This document shows positions 1-6,902 of a stretch of 16,485 bases of DNA, piece by piece (within the stretch, counting starts at the first letter, position 1; each line of letters starts with the position of its first letter). The translations under genes and the position numbers were made by a program. Under the pieces are notes generated by a model that searched no databases, was not told where the DNA came from, and saw only the letters and a list, made by a program, of their open reading frames with translations. The stretch is from Chloroflexota bacterium (GTDB lineage: Bacteria > Chloroflexota > Dehalococcoidia > Lucifugimonadales > Lucifugimonadaceae), in the NCBI GenBank assembly GCA_002708145.1, contig PAOV01000047.1, positions 1 to 16,485 on the forward strand, in the 5' to 3' direction.

Positions 1-3000
1 AATTAGAAATAAAAACTTTGACTTTGTATCAGATTCAGCAAGCTTAGATATAGTATGTCTTATAGCCGGGCCCATTCTTGTAGCATGAAGCGGAGAAATT
101 CTATCAATTCTTTTTGGTATAACTTCCGTAAATTTTTCATCTAGTTCCTTAATTGTATAAAATTCAACATTTTCTCTTCCATAACCAGAGAAACCATAAA
201 TTCCATAAGTATCACCAAGATTTTCTAGTGAATTAACTAAAAGAGAAATACCTTCTTTTTCAACATCAACGATTCTTTTATACGCTCGTCTAATTCCATC
301 TGTCCTCTTTGATCTAAGCCAAGCCATATACTCTACTGGGTCATCAGGAGCACCCCATTCGTCTGATGTTTTCTTAGCATCATCAATAGCTTCAGCTGTT
401 GAAGCAGACAAATCCAACAAGAATGCAACAGAAACAGAACGTTCATGTTTGTTTCTTCTCCAATATAATTTTTCATCTGGAGTAATTCCGCTCTTTAAAT
501 CAATAACCGCCTCCAAAACTGCGTCGATATCATGTTCCTCTCCATCTATTAATCTTTTTTGCTTTCTATACATTTCAGGTATAAAAAGTTCAAATTGTTT
601 CTTAATTTGGAAAAGTAAATGAGAATTATCATTAAGAGTTTTTTTATAAAACTCCGATTCTCCGTCAGGCATAACTTTTTCGTTTATCATACACCAATTA
701 TTTTTATATTCCGCAGCTCTAAAGTCCCATTCGTCATATGTATAAGAACCTGCCTCAGTTGCAGTCAATGGACCACCATCTTCATCAACATGCTGAAGTG
801 AGCCTGAGTCATTTTGAGTATTATCAATATCTCGATTACTTAATTCTTTCATTAAATTTTCAATTACTTCTGAAAGTTGAGAATCATCTGATTGATTAGC
901 ATCATGATCAAGTTGTTCCATTTCTGGTGAATTTTTTAGCATCTCTTCAAGTTGTTCTTGTGTAATAGACTCATTATTACTATTAAATTCATCCATTTGA
1001 TTGTCAGAGTATTCCATTTGAGATAATAATTGAGATAGTTCTGGCTTAAATTCACCTCTGTAATCAATATCTTGTGGAGATGAATAGTCATTTTCTAAAT
1101 CATCATTATCTAAATTTTCGCTTGTATCTGTAGAATCATGATTTTCTTGATTGTTTTTATAAAATTCAGAAAATAGGCTCTTAATAATTTCATCTTCCTG
1201 AAAATTTTCATCTTCAAATTCTTGATCTGAATCATCTGGATCAAAATCCTCAAAATCCTCTTCTTCAACTTGTTCATTTTTTATATTACTTAATAAATGA
1301 TAGGCTCTAATAGTAGCCTCTGCAGAGTCTTCAACTGTGGCTATATCAGATGCAATTGTTTTTAATAAAGATTTTAATTTTTTAGCTTCATTACTATAAT
1401 CAATAGGAGTAAGAAGTTTAGATTTTTGGCCTAAACTAATTCTAATTAGTAATTCTATCAAGGCTTCTCTGGTAGGTAAATCTTTTATCTCTGGTCTATT
1501 AGTGAGAGCAGACTTTCTTATATCGGTATAAATATTACTGATGCCTAAATAATGAGAAAAAATATGTGAGTCTACCCTAGTACTTTCAAAAATAGTAAAA
1601 AGATCTAAACTAAGTTTTTTATCAGAAAAAATATCAAAAAATTTACTTAGGTCTGTTAGATAATCATTATCTAAGATTTTGGCATTTATTTCTTCATTAT
1701 TTCTTAGATTTTCAAAAAATATAGATTTTTTCGTAAATTCAAATTCAAAAGAGCCAAACTCTATATGCCCTATTTGATGAGTAGAGATAACTTTTAAAAA
1801 ACCAAAGTTTTTATCTTTACTCAAATATCTATTTACTATTGAAGGCATAAAAATTGTAGAACCTTCAGTTGTAGCAAGCTCATCACCAAACCATCCTATA
1901 TTTTTTTCCGCTAGTTGCGAAGATTCCTTAACTTCAATTTCTCTTCCAGTTAAAGCTAGTGAATAGTTTCTTATTATATCTTTTACTTTTGTAAGCTCTA
2001 TACTAGATGACAAAGAATCTATAATATCTCTTGATTCTTTTGATTTTAGAGTGAAAAAATCTTCTATAAGCTCATTGCGATATTTTTGTAAACTTTCCTC
2101 ATCGTCCTTTTGATAATTAGATTGAAAAATATTTATTCCCTTAGAGTGCCATGTTTTAATTTGTTGAAAATTTATTTTTTCTAGTAAGATTGGTAATATA
2201 TCAAAAAAATCATTTGTAGATTTAGGACTAATACTCGATAAAGATTTTGCCATATCAAAGAAAAGATCTTTTTCTTCATTATTTATTTTAGACAAAATAG
2301 AGTATGATTTTTTCATAGTATCAATTGAATTTATATTACCTGTGATTAATAATTTACGCGCTAAGTTTAAAACTTGGTTTCTGCTAAATGATTCCATTTC
2401 AACCATATATGCATTCAATGTATCAAAAATTATTTTTATATCTTTCCAATTTTTTTCAGAAGAATCTAATAAAAGATTTATTGTTTCACCTGAATCATTA
2501 TCTAATTTTTCAAATAATGATTTAGATAAATCTAAAGATTCAATAGCTAAATCATATGATCTTTTTGACAAATTATTAATAAATTCAGCATATTTAGCCC
2601 ATTCTTCAAAACTTATATACTCCATAAGATATGATGTACTTTCAAAAAAACCAGAGGATAGTTTTGCTGACTTCCAAGTTCCTTTATATAACTTAGTAGA
2701 TAAATTAACCCAATCATCCAAGTGCCTAGGTCTAATTCTAAGCATAGCCTTAGGAGAAGATAAAAAGTAAGATTTAGCTATATCAATTGATAACTTACAC
2801 AATTTTGTACCAATTTTTGTCCATGAAATAAATTGAGCTGATGGTAGGTGTCTTTGAACATCTACTGAAGAATTAAAATAATCTATAGATGCTTCCCAAG
2901 ATCTAGGAGACATGCCAGCAATATTTACCCCTTCAAGTGCCCATATATCTAAAGTTTCTATAGAGAGTCTTGAAGCTAACTTATCTTTAGATTCTAAGAA

Positions 3001-3066
3001 AGATTTTGTTACTTCTTTGGGAAAAAAGTTTAGCTGTTTTTCATATTTTTGTGAAATATTATCTAT
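1..3066 (-). CDS. NorD/CbbO-like VWA-domain protein, very large, 3' end cut by window edge
   Basis: An uninterrupted frame of 1022 codons runs from 3066 to the left edge. The C-terminal part is a VWA domain: a hydrophobic strand followed by the MIDAS motif DLSAS (D885, S887, S889; codon for D at 412-414), and later HATRMGPAIRH with the metal-site Thr near 996. The frame stops at KFLFLI, just before the TDG strand expected in NorD/CbbO proteins, so roughly 50-60 residues are probably missing. Residues about 1-595 are a helical, Trp-containing N-terminal region; about 597-762 are acidic and Asn/Gln-rich, a likely linker. Family members work with a CbbQ/NorQ ATPase, using the VWA domain to dock on a client enzyme, probably in the cytoplasm. 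The cognate ATPase lies two genes upstream. Start: no ATG, GTG or TTG lies near the strong AAAGGAG site; ATA at 3066 has ideal spacing. The first in-frame ATG (2913) would remove 51 residues, including the segment WALEGVNIAG, which looks like real coding sequence. Family call firm; client unknown. Confidence 0.85.
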   Translation of the reverse strand, partial: MDNISQKYEKQLNFFPKEVTKSFLESKDKLASRLSIETLDIWALEGVNIAGMSPRSWEASIDYFNSSVDVQRHLPSAQFISWTKIGTKLCKLSIDIAKSYFLSSPKAMLRIRPRHLDDWVNLSTKLYKGTWKSAKLSSGFFESTSYLMEYISFEEWAKYAEFINNLSKRSYDLAIESLDLSKSLFEKLDNDSGETINLLLDSSEKNWKDIKIIFDTLNAYMVEMESFSRNQVLNLARKLLITGNINSIDTMKKSYSILSKINNEEKDLFFDMAKSLSSISPKSTNDFFDILPILLEKINFQQIKTWHSKGINIFQSNYQKDDEESLQKYRNELIEDFFTLKSKESRDIIDSLSSSIELTKVKDIIRNYSLALTGREIEVKESSQLAEKNIGWFGDELATTEGSTIFMPSIVNRYLSKDKNFGFLKVISTHQIGHIEFGSFEFEFTKKSIFFENLRNNEEINAKILDNDYLTDLSKFFDIFSDKKLSLDLFTIFESTRVDSHIFSHYLGISNIYTDIRKSALTNRPEIKDLPTREALIELLIRISLGQKSKLLTPIDYSNEAKKLKSLLKTIASDIATVEDSAEATIRAYHLLSNIKNEQVEEEDFEDFDPDDSDQEFEDENFQEDEIIKSLFSEFYKNNQENHDSTDTSENLDNDDLENDYSSPQDIDYRGEFKPELSQLLSQMEYSDNQMDEFNSNNESITQEQLEEMLKNSPEMEQLDHDANQSDDSQLSEVIENLMKELSNRDIDNTQNDSGSLQHVDEDGGPLTATEAGSYTYDEWDFRAAEYKNNWCMINEKVMPDGESEFYKKTLNDNSHLLFQIKKQFELFIPEMYRKQKRLIDGEEHDIDAVLEAVIDLKSGITPDEKLYWRRNKHERSVSVAFLLDLSASTAEAIDDAKKTSDEWGAPDDPVEYMAWLRSKRTDGIRRAYKRIVDVEKEGISLLVNSLENLGDTYGIYGFSGYGRENVEFYTIKELDEKFTEVIPKRIDRISPLHATRMGPAIRHTISKLAESDTKSKFLFLI

Positions 3067-3068
3067 TT

Positions 3069-3647
3069 TTATACTCCTTTGATTAACGGATTAAAAATAT
3101 TACCAATTATTCTTGCTGAAGCACCACAAATAATTTTTCCATTATAGGTGAAAGCTGGACTTTTCTTAAAAGTATTATTTTTATAAGAAGTTATATCTCT
3201 TTTATGATTATCATCTAAAAATATTCTAATAGGAATACTTATAACTTCAGCAACTTCATCTTCATTTAGCCGAAGATGTTTTTTGTTAAATTCCTTTATC
3301 ATCCCAATAAATGGCCAAATTGTGTAACCAGTAAATGTATTAACAGGATACATTCTCAACCAAACTGTAATATTTTTTTCCTGTATACCAATTTCTTCTC
3401 TTACTTCTCTATACGCTGTTTCCATAAGATTATCATCTGAAATTTCAAATTTTCCACCTGGAAATGCCCATTCACCAGAATGATATTTTAACTTTGCTGA
3501 TCTTTTTATCATTAATACTTCAAGACTTTCATCTTGCTTGTGGAATAAAACCATAACAGAAGAAGATGAACTGTCGATAATTTCTTCATTCGGTTGTTGA
3601 ATATTATCTCTCAATTGATATTTAAGTTTTTCTAATGATTTAAGCAT
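3069..3647 (-). CDS. Nudix hydrolase, CoA pyrophosphatase type (NudL-like)
   Basis: A 192-residue Nudix protein of the CoA-diphosphatase group, expected to cleave CoA or its derivatives into 3',5'-ADP and 4'-phosphopantetheine. The family block before the Nudix box is clear: LMIKRSAKLKYHSGEWAFPGG at about residues 45-65 corresponds to the LLxxRSxxLxxHxGxxxFPGG signature. The Nudix helix follows, ending REVREEIGI (80-88) with the metal-binding Glu residues. Downstream, WPFIGMI (111-117), NEDEVAEVISIPI (128-140) and CGASARIIG (174-182) match the conserved C-terminal segments. It begins 11 bases after the MoxR stop and ends 2 bases before the VWA start, so it sits inside the ATPase-VWA pair. The start at 3647 has no clear Shine-Dalgarno site and probably depends on coupling. 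Substrate is inferred from the family signature; another nucleoside diphosphate derivative is possible. Confidence 0.87.
   Translation of the reverse strand: MLKSLEKLKYQLRDNIQQPNEEIIDSSSSSVMVLFHKQDESLEVLMIKRSAKLKYHSGEWAFPGGKFEISDDNLMETAYREVREEIGIQEKNITVWLRMYPVNTFTGYTIWPFIGMIKEFNKKHLRLNEDEVAEVISIPIRIFLDDNHKRDITSYKNNTFKKSPAFTYNGKIICGASARIIGNIFNPLIKGV
3074..3080 (-). promoter_or_regulatory. Strong ribosome binding site that fixes the VWA gene start
   Basis: On the minus strand AAAGGAG lies inside the last codons of the Nudix gene, 7 bases before the ATA codon at 3066-3064. It is one of the best Shine-Dalgarno matches in the window. The Nudix stop codon (3069-3071) lies between the site and the start, so the two genes are probably translationally coupled. 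Confidence 0.7.
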
Positions 3648-3658
3648 AAATTTAGATA

Positions 3659-4525
3659 CTAAGCAAAAATGGAAGTTACGACTTCATCGATACTTCTTTG
3701 TATCTGAAAATCATCCGTAATACCCCAAGTAATTGAAACTTGACATGCACGTCTCTCTGGGACACCATCTTGTATTAACTTTCCTGCATATATTAACATT
3801 CTTGTACTGGCGCCTTCTTCTAACCCATGCTCTCTAAGGTTTCTGATTTTAGCTCCAAGCCTTGCTAATCTTTCAGCAACGTCAGGTTCACACCCTGATT
3901 CATGAATTATGATTTTAGCTTCTCGTTCTTCATCTGGGAAATCAAATTCTAAAGCTACAAATCTTTGCCTGGTACTATGCTTTAAGTCTTTTAATGCGTT
4001 TTGATAACCTGGATTATAAGAAACAACAAGTAAAAATCCAGGAGCAGCATCTATTACTGTTCCTAATTTATCTATAGTCAAAGATCGTCTATGATCAGTA
4101 AGAGGATGAATGATAACTGTAGTATCTTTTCTAGCTTCTACTACTTCATCTAAATAGCATATACCTCCAACTTTTACCGCTCTAGTCAAAGGTCCATCAA
4201 TCCACCTAGTTCCATTTGCATCCAATAAATATCTACCCACTAAGTCGCTAGCATTTAGATCCTCATGACAAGCAACAGTTATTAAGGGTAATTTCTCCGA
4301 TTTAGAGACATTTTTTTTAATACTAGAATTACTTAACTTCCATGCCATATATTCAACAAAACGTGTTTTACCTGTACCTGTAGGCCCCTTTAGAAGTACT
4401 GGCACTCTTTGTTTATAGGCTGACTCAAAAATTTCAACTTCATCTGAAGTTGAAACATAAAAAGGTTCTTTAGTGATATGGAAATTTTCTATATCCTGTT
4501 GAACAAAATTCTGTTCTTCTGTCAT
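3659..4525 (-). CDS. CbbQ/NorQ/NirQ-type MoxR AAA+ ATPase
   Basis: A 288-residue AAA+ ATPase of the MoxR superfamily, close in layout to CbbQ, NorQ and GvpN. Walker A GPTGTGKT is at 47-54, the family-typical HEDLNASDLVGRYL at 87-100, Walker B ICYLDEVVEAR at 122-132, sensor-1 Asn in SYNPGYQN near 171, arginine residues in STRQRF at 184-189, and sensor-2 GASTRM at 238-243. The C-terminal 50 residues fit the CbbQ C-terminal domain. Such proteins form hexamers that, with a CbbO/NorD VWA partner, insert metal into or remodel an enzyme (Rubisco, nitric oxide reductase). The presumed partner gene is downstream with one gene between. A good GAGGA site precedes the ATG at 4525. A TATAAT hexamer at 4569-4574 (minus strand) may be a -10 box but lacks a good -35. 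The ATPase call is secure; the client is not visible here. Confidence 0.93.
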   Translation of the reverse strand: MTEEQNFVQQDIENFHITKEPFYVSTSDEVEIFESAYKQRVPVLLKGPTGTGKTRFVEYMAWKLSNSSIKKNVSKSEKLPLITVACHEDLNASDLVGRYLLDANGTRWIDGPLTRAVKVGGICYLDEVVEARKDTTVIIHPLTDHRRSLTIDKLGTVIDAAPGFLLVVSYNPGYQNALKDLKHSTRQRFVALEFDFPDEEREAKIIIHESGCEPDVAERLARLGAKIRNLREHGLEEGASTRMLIYAGKLIQDGVPERRACQVSITWGITDDFQIQRSIDEVVTSIFA

Positions 4526-4581
4526 TGGTTTTCCTCAAGACTATTTTAATTCAAAGTAATTTAGTTTGATTATAAATAATT

Positions 4582-4600
4582 TTATTAAGTTATTAAGTTA
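4582..4600. repeat. Short 8-base tandem repeat at the end of coaE
   Basis: The unit TTATTAAG is repeated twice (4582-4589, 4590-4597) followed by TTA. It covers the last codons and the stop of coaE and yields two tandem in-frame TAA stop codons on the minus strand. This looks like simple replication slippage in AT-rich DNA; no function is implied. Confidence 0.6.
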
Positions 4601-5175
4601 TTTTTCGAAAAATATTTTACTTTTTCTTCTAATTCTTTAAAAGTAAAATTGTTATCTAGTATAAAGTCAGATAAATATCTTCTATGCTTAGAGCTTAATT
4701 GGTTATTCATTCTTATGGATATTTGCCTCCTTGAAAGGTTAGATCTATTTAGAACTCTAGCTATACATATCTCTTTATTAGCTTCAATTGTGATTACTCT
4801 ATCGCAGATTTGATCCCATTTAGCTTCAAATAACTTAGAAGCCTCTAATAAAAAAAAATGGTTAGTAATTGTTATTTGTTTTTTTATATGGATTAGAGCC
4901 TTAGGCCAAATAATTTTTTCAAATTCATGCAATAGATTTTTATCATTAAATAAGACATGGGCTAATCTTTGCTTATTTATTTGAAAGTTTATTTCATCAT
5001 CGTATAAATTGACATTCAATTTTTTATTACAGAATTGTTGTATATCTTGATCATTTTGGATGATTACAGAAATAATTTTATCTGAATTAATTGCAATAAT
5101 ATTATTTGATTCAAGTAATCTAAGAACTGAAGATTTACCAGAACCAATACCACCAGTTATACCTAATATTTTCAT
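4585..5175 (-). CDS. coaE: Dephospho-CoA kinase
   Basis: A 196-residue P-loop kinase that phosphorylates the 3'-hydroxyl of dephospho-CoA, the last step of coenzyme A synthesis in the cytosol. The N-terminus MKILGITGGIGSGKSS carries the P-loop GGIGSGKS (8-15). SDKII near 31-35 fits the conserved Asp region of CoaE, and LLEASKLFE in the middle resembles the PLLFE segment. The lid region has the Arg-rich stretch RVLNRSNLSRRQISIRM, followed by NNQLSSK and the ILDNN motif near the C-terminus. Length matches the family (about 195-205). It is the first gene of the minus-strand group, 59 bases ahead of the MoxR ATPase, and shares a 97-base divergent region with the Smr gene. There is no strong Shine-Dalgarno site before the ATG at 5175. 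Confident call. Confidence 0.93.
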   Translation of the reverse strand: MKILGITGGIGSGKSSVLRLLESNNIIAINSDKIISVIIQNDQDIQQFCNKKLNVNLYDDEINFQINKQRLAHVLFNDKNLLHEFEKIIWPKALIHIKKQITITNHFFLLEASKLFEAKWDQICDRVITIEANKEICIARVLNRSNLSRRQISIRMNNQLSSKHRRYLSDFILDNNFTFKELEEKVKYFSKNNLIT

Positions 5176-5272
5176 TGAAAATCCATAAATTTAATACTAA
5201 TATGATTATAACAATATCATTTTTGAATTTTATCAAAATTTAGATAAATAATCTTTTTTTAGAAATCTACTA
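5176..5272. promoter_or_regulatory. Divergent promoter region between coaE and the Smr gene
   Basis: This spacer separates two outward-facing operons and should hold both promoters. For the minus strand, TATAAT occurs at 5205-5210 with TTGATA at 5231-5236, but the 20-base spacing is too long for a good sigma-70 promoter. For the plus strand, TTGAAT (5223-5228) and TAAATA (5245-5250) are 16 bases apart. In DNA this AT-rich such matches are common, so only the location is well supported. Confidence 0.35.
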
Positions 5273-5563
5273 ATGAGAAATAAGAAACGCAAGATAAAAC
5301 ATAACAAATCCGAACTTGAGGATCAAAGTATAACATTAGATATACATGGATTTAGGTATAAAGATGCTGAGGATATAATACTAAAACATATAGATGATAT
5401 TTATTTTTCAAATTTACATTACGTAAGAATAATTCATGGTCATGGAGAAGGAACTCTAAAATCATTAGTACGCAAGATAATGAAAGAGAGTAGCAAAATT
5501 AGCAATTATTACTCCATTGAAGGTGATGCTGTAACTGTAGGAGAGGTTGTAATTTCAGACTAA
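5273..5563 (+). CDS. Small stand-alone Smr-domain protein
   Basis: A 96-residue protein consisting of a lysine-rich N-terminal tail (1-12) and one Smr domain. The two hallmarks are present: LDIHGFR at 22-28 (the LDxH motif, with the following helix DAEDIILKHI) and IIHGHGEGTLK at 53-63 (the HGxG motif). It ends with GDAVTVGEVVIS, like the final strand of MutS2-type Smr domains. Smr domains bind branched DNA or RNA and many have endonuclease activity; solo versions are of uncertain role. Here the domain stands without the MutS ATPase parts, and nothing upstream suggests a lost N-terminal region, since coaE runs the other way. It sits 11 bases before rarA in the same direction, which suggests co-transcription and perhaps a nucleic acid maintenance role (inference). 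There is no strong Shine-Dalgarno site. Confidence 0.85.
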   Translation: MRNKKRKIKHNKSELEDQSITLDIHGFRYKDAEDIILKHIDDIYFSNLHYVRIIHGHGEGTLKSLVRKIMKESSKISNYYSIEGDAVTVGEVVISD

Positions 5564-5574
5564 AAGCAAAAATT

Positions 5575-6882
5575 ATGAATTTATTTGAAATACATAAAAA
5601 TAATTTATCCAAAAAATACTCTCCACTATCTTCAAGAATAAGACCTGAGAAATTAAGCGATGTATTTGGACAAAAGCATTTAATATCTAAGGGTCAATTT
5701 CTATATGAAGCTATAAAAAATAATAATGTACCATCTTTAATATTTGTAGGTCCTCCAGGTTGTGGCAAAACAACCTTGGCGAAACTAATCTGCAAAGAAT
5801 CAAAGAATTATATGGGTGAAATTAGCGCGGTATCTTCAGGTGTTAAGGATATTAGAGATTTTGCTAAATTGGCCGGAGAAAAATTAGGAGAATATGGAAT
5901 TCAATCAACATTATTTATTGATGAGATTCACAGATTTTCGAAATCTCAACAAGATGCATTACTACCTCACATTGAAGATGGAGATTTTAAGGTTATTGGT
6001 GCCACGACTGAAAATCCTTCATATTCAATAATCAATCCACTTCTTTCACGAGTGAAACTTTGTTTTTTAGAAAAATTAAATGAATCAGAAATCAAAAAAT
6101 TAATCACTAAAACTATAAATAATAAGAATTATAGTTTAGAAAATTTAAAACATAATCTAACAGATGATCTTATTGATTTGATTGTTAATTATTCAGCTGG
6201 AGATGCAAGATTTGCAATAAATTCTATAGAGGTTTGCTCAAATCATGTAAATAATACTAATAAATTACTATCAAAAAATATAATAGAAGAAATTCTTGAA
6301 AAAAATATACTTTATGATAAAAATGATGATTACCATTATCACATAATTTCTGCTTTCATAAAATCAATGAGGGGATCTGATCCCAATGCAGCTATATATT
6401 ATTTAGCTAGGATGATTTCAGGTGGAGAAAATCCTGAATTTATAGCTAGAAGATTGATTATTTTCGCTAGTGAAGATATTGGATTAGCAAATCCGCAGGC
6501 ACTAAATTTAGCTACATCTACATTATATGCAGTGAAAAATATAGGAATGCCTGAAAGTAGAATAATATTAGCTGAAACAACTATATATCTAGCAGCATCA
6601 TTAAAATCTAATTCATCTTACAAAGCCATAGACCTAGCATTAAATTATATTAATAATACTTCTGGGGATGAAATTCCAATAAACTTACTAAACCAGGTTA
6701 CTGAATTAGATAAACAAAAAAATTACGGGGAAAATTATAAATACCCTCATGATTTTCCTAACAATTTCATAAAAGAAAATTATTTACCTGAAAATATAAA
6801 AAATAAAATATTTTACGATCCAAAAGATTTTGGTATTGAAAAATCAATTAAAGATAGAATTAATAAACTCTGGGAGAAATAA
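5575..6882 (+). CDS. rarA: RarA/MgsA family replication-associated AAA+ ATPase
   Basis: A 435-residue clamp-loader-like AAA+ ATPase (RarA/MgsA; WRNIP1/Mgs1 in eukaryotes) that acts at stalled replication forks and single-strand/duplex junctions. The N-terminal RIRPEKLSDVFGQKHLI (21-37) is the family signature. Walker A GPPGCGKTT is at 59-67, Walker B LFIDEIHRF at 113-121, sensor 1 GATTENPS at 142-149, the arginine finger in LLSRVKL at about 159, and sensor 2 GDARFA from 209. The C-terminal oligomerisation part carries MRGSDPNAAIYYLARM and the motif ENPEFIARRLIIFASEDIGL (285-304), then YKYPHDFPNNF. Full length for the family. It follows the Smr gene by 11 bases and converges on the threonine aldolase gene. 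Start chosen by homology; the Shine-Dalgarno site is weak or absent. Very secure call. Confidence 0.95.
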   Translation: MNLFEIHKNNLSKKYSPLSSRIRPEKLSDVFGQKHLISKGQFLYEAIKNNNVPSLIFVGPPGCGKTTLAKLICKESKNYMGEISAVSSGVKDIRDFAKLAGEKLGEYGIQSTLFIDEIHRFSKSQQDALLPHIEDGDFKVIGATTENPSYSIINPLLSRVKLCFLEKLNESEIKKLITKTINNKNYSLENLKHNLTDDLIDLIVNYSAGDARFAINSIEVCSNHVNNTNKLLSKNIIEEILEKNILYDKNDDYHYHIISAFIKSMRGSDPNAAIYYLARMISGGENPEFIARRLIIFASEDIGLANPQALNLATSTLYAVKNIGMPESRIILAETTIYLAASLKSNSSYKAIDLALNYINNTSGDEIPINLLNQVTELDKQKNYGENYKYPHDFPNNFIKENYLPENIKNKIFYDPKDFGIEKSIKDRINKLWEK

Positions 6883-6902
6883 AAAATTTATCTAATTTTT
6901 TA
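6880..6902. terminator. A/T-only inverted repeat between convergent rarA and threonine aldolase genes
   Basis: TAAAAAATT (6880-6888) and AATTTTTTA (6894-6902) form a perfect 9-base-pair inverted repeat with a 5-base loop, spanning the stop codons of both converging genes. Outer GAGA/TCTC segments (6874-6877, 6906-6909) could extend it. It presents an A-tract, stem and U-tract in both directions and could act as a weak bidirectional terminator, but the stem has no G-C pairs in its core. Confidence 0.4.

Noticed and set aside
619..801. A 60-codon plus-strand frame near the left edge
   Set aside because: Antisense shadow of the VWA gene, just upstream of its MIDAS-encoding part; no motif or context.
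2342..2770. A 142-codon plus-strand reading frame inside the VWA gene
   Set aside because: It lies antisense to a long continuous coding frame, encodes a sequence without recognisable motifs, and has no ribosome site.
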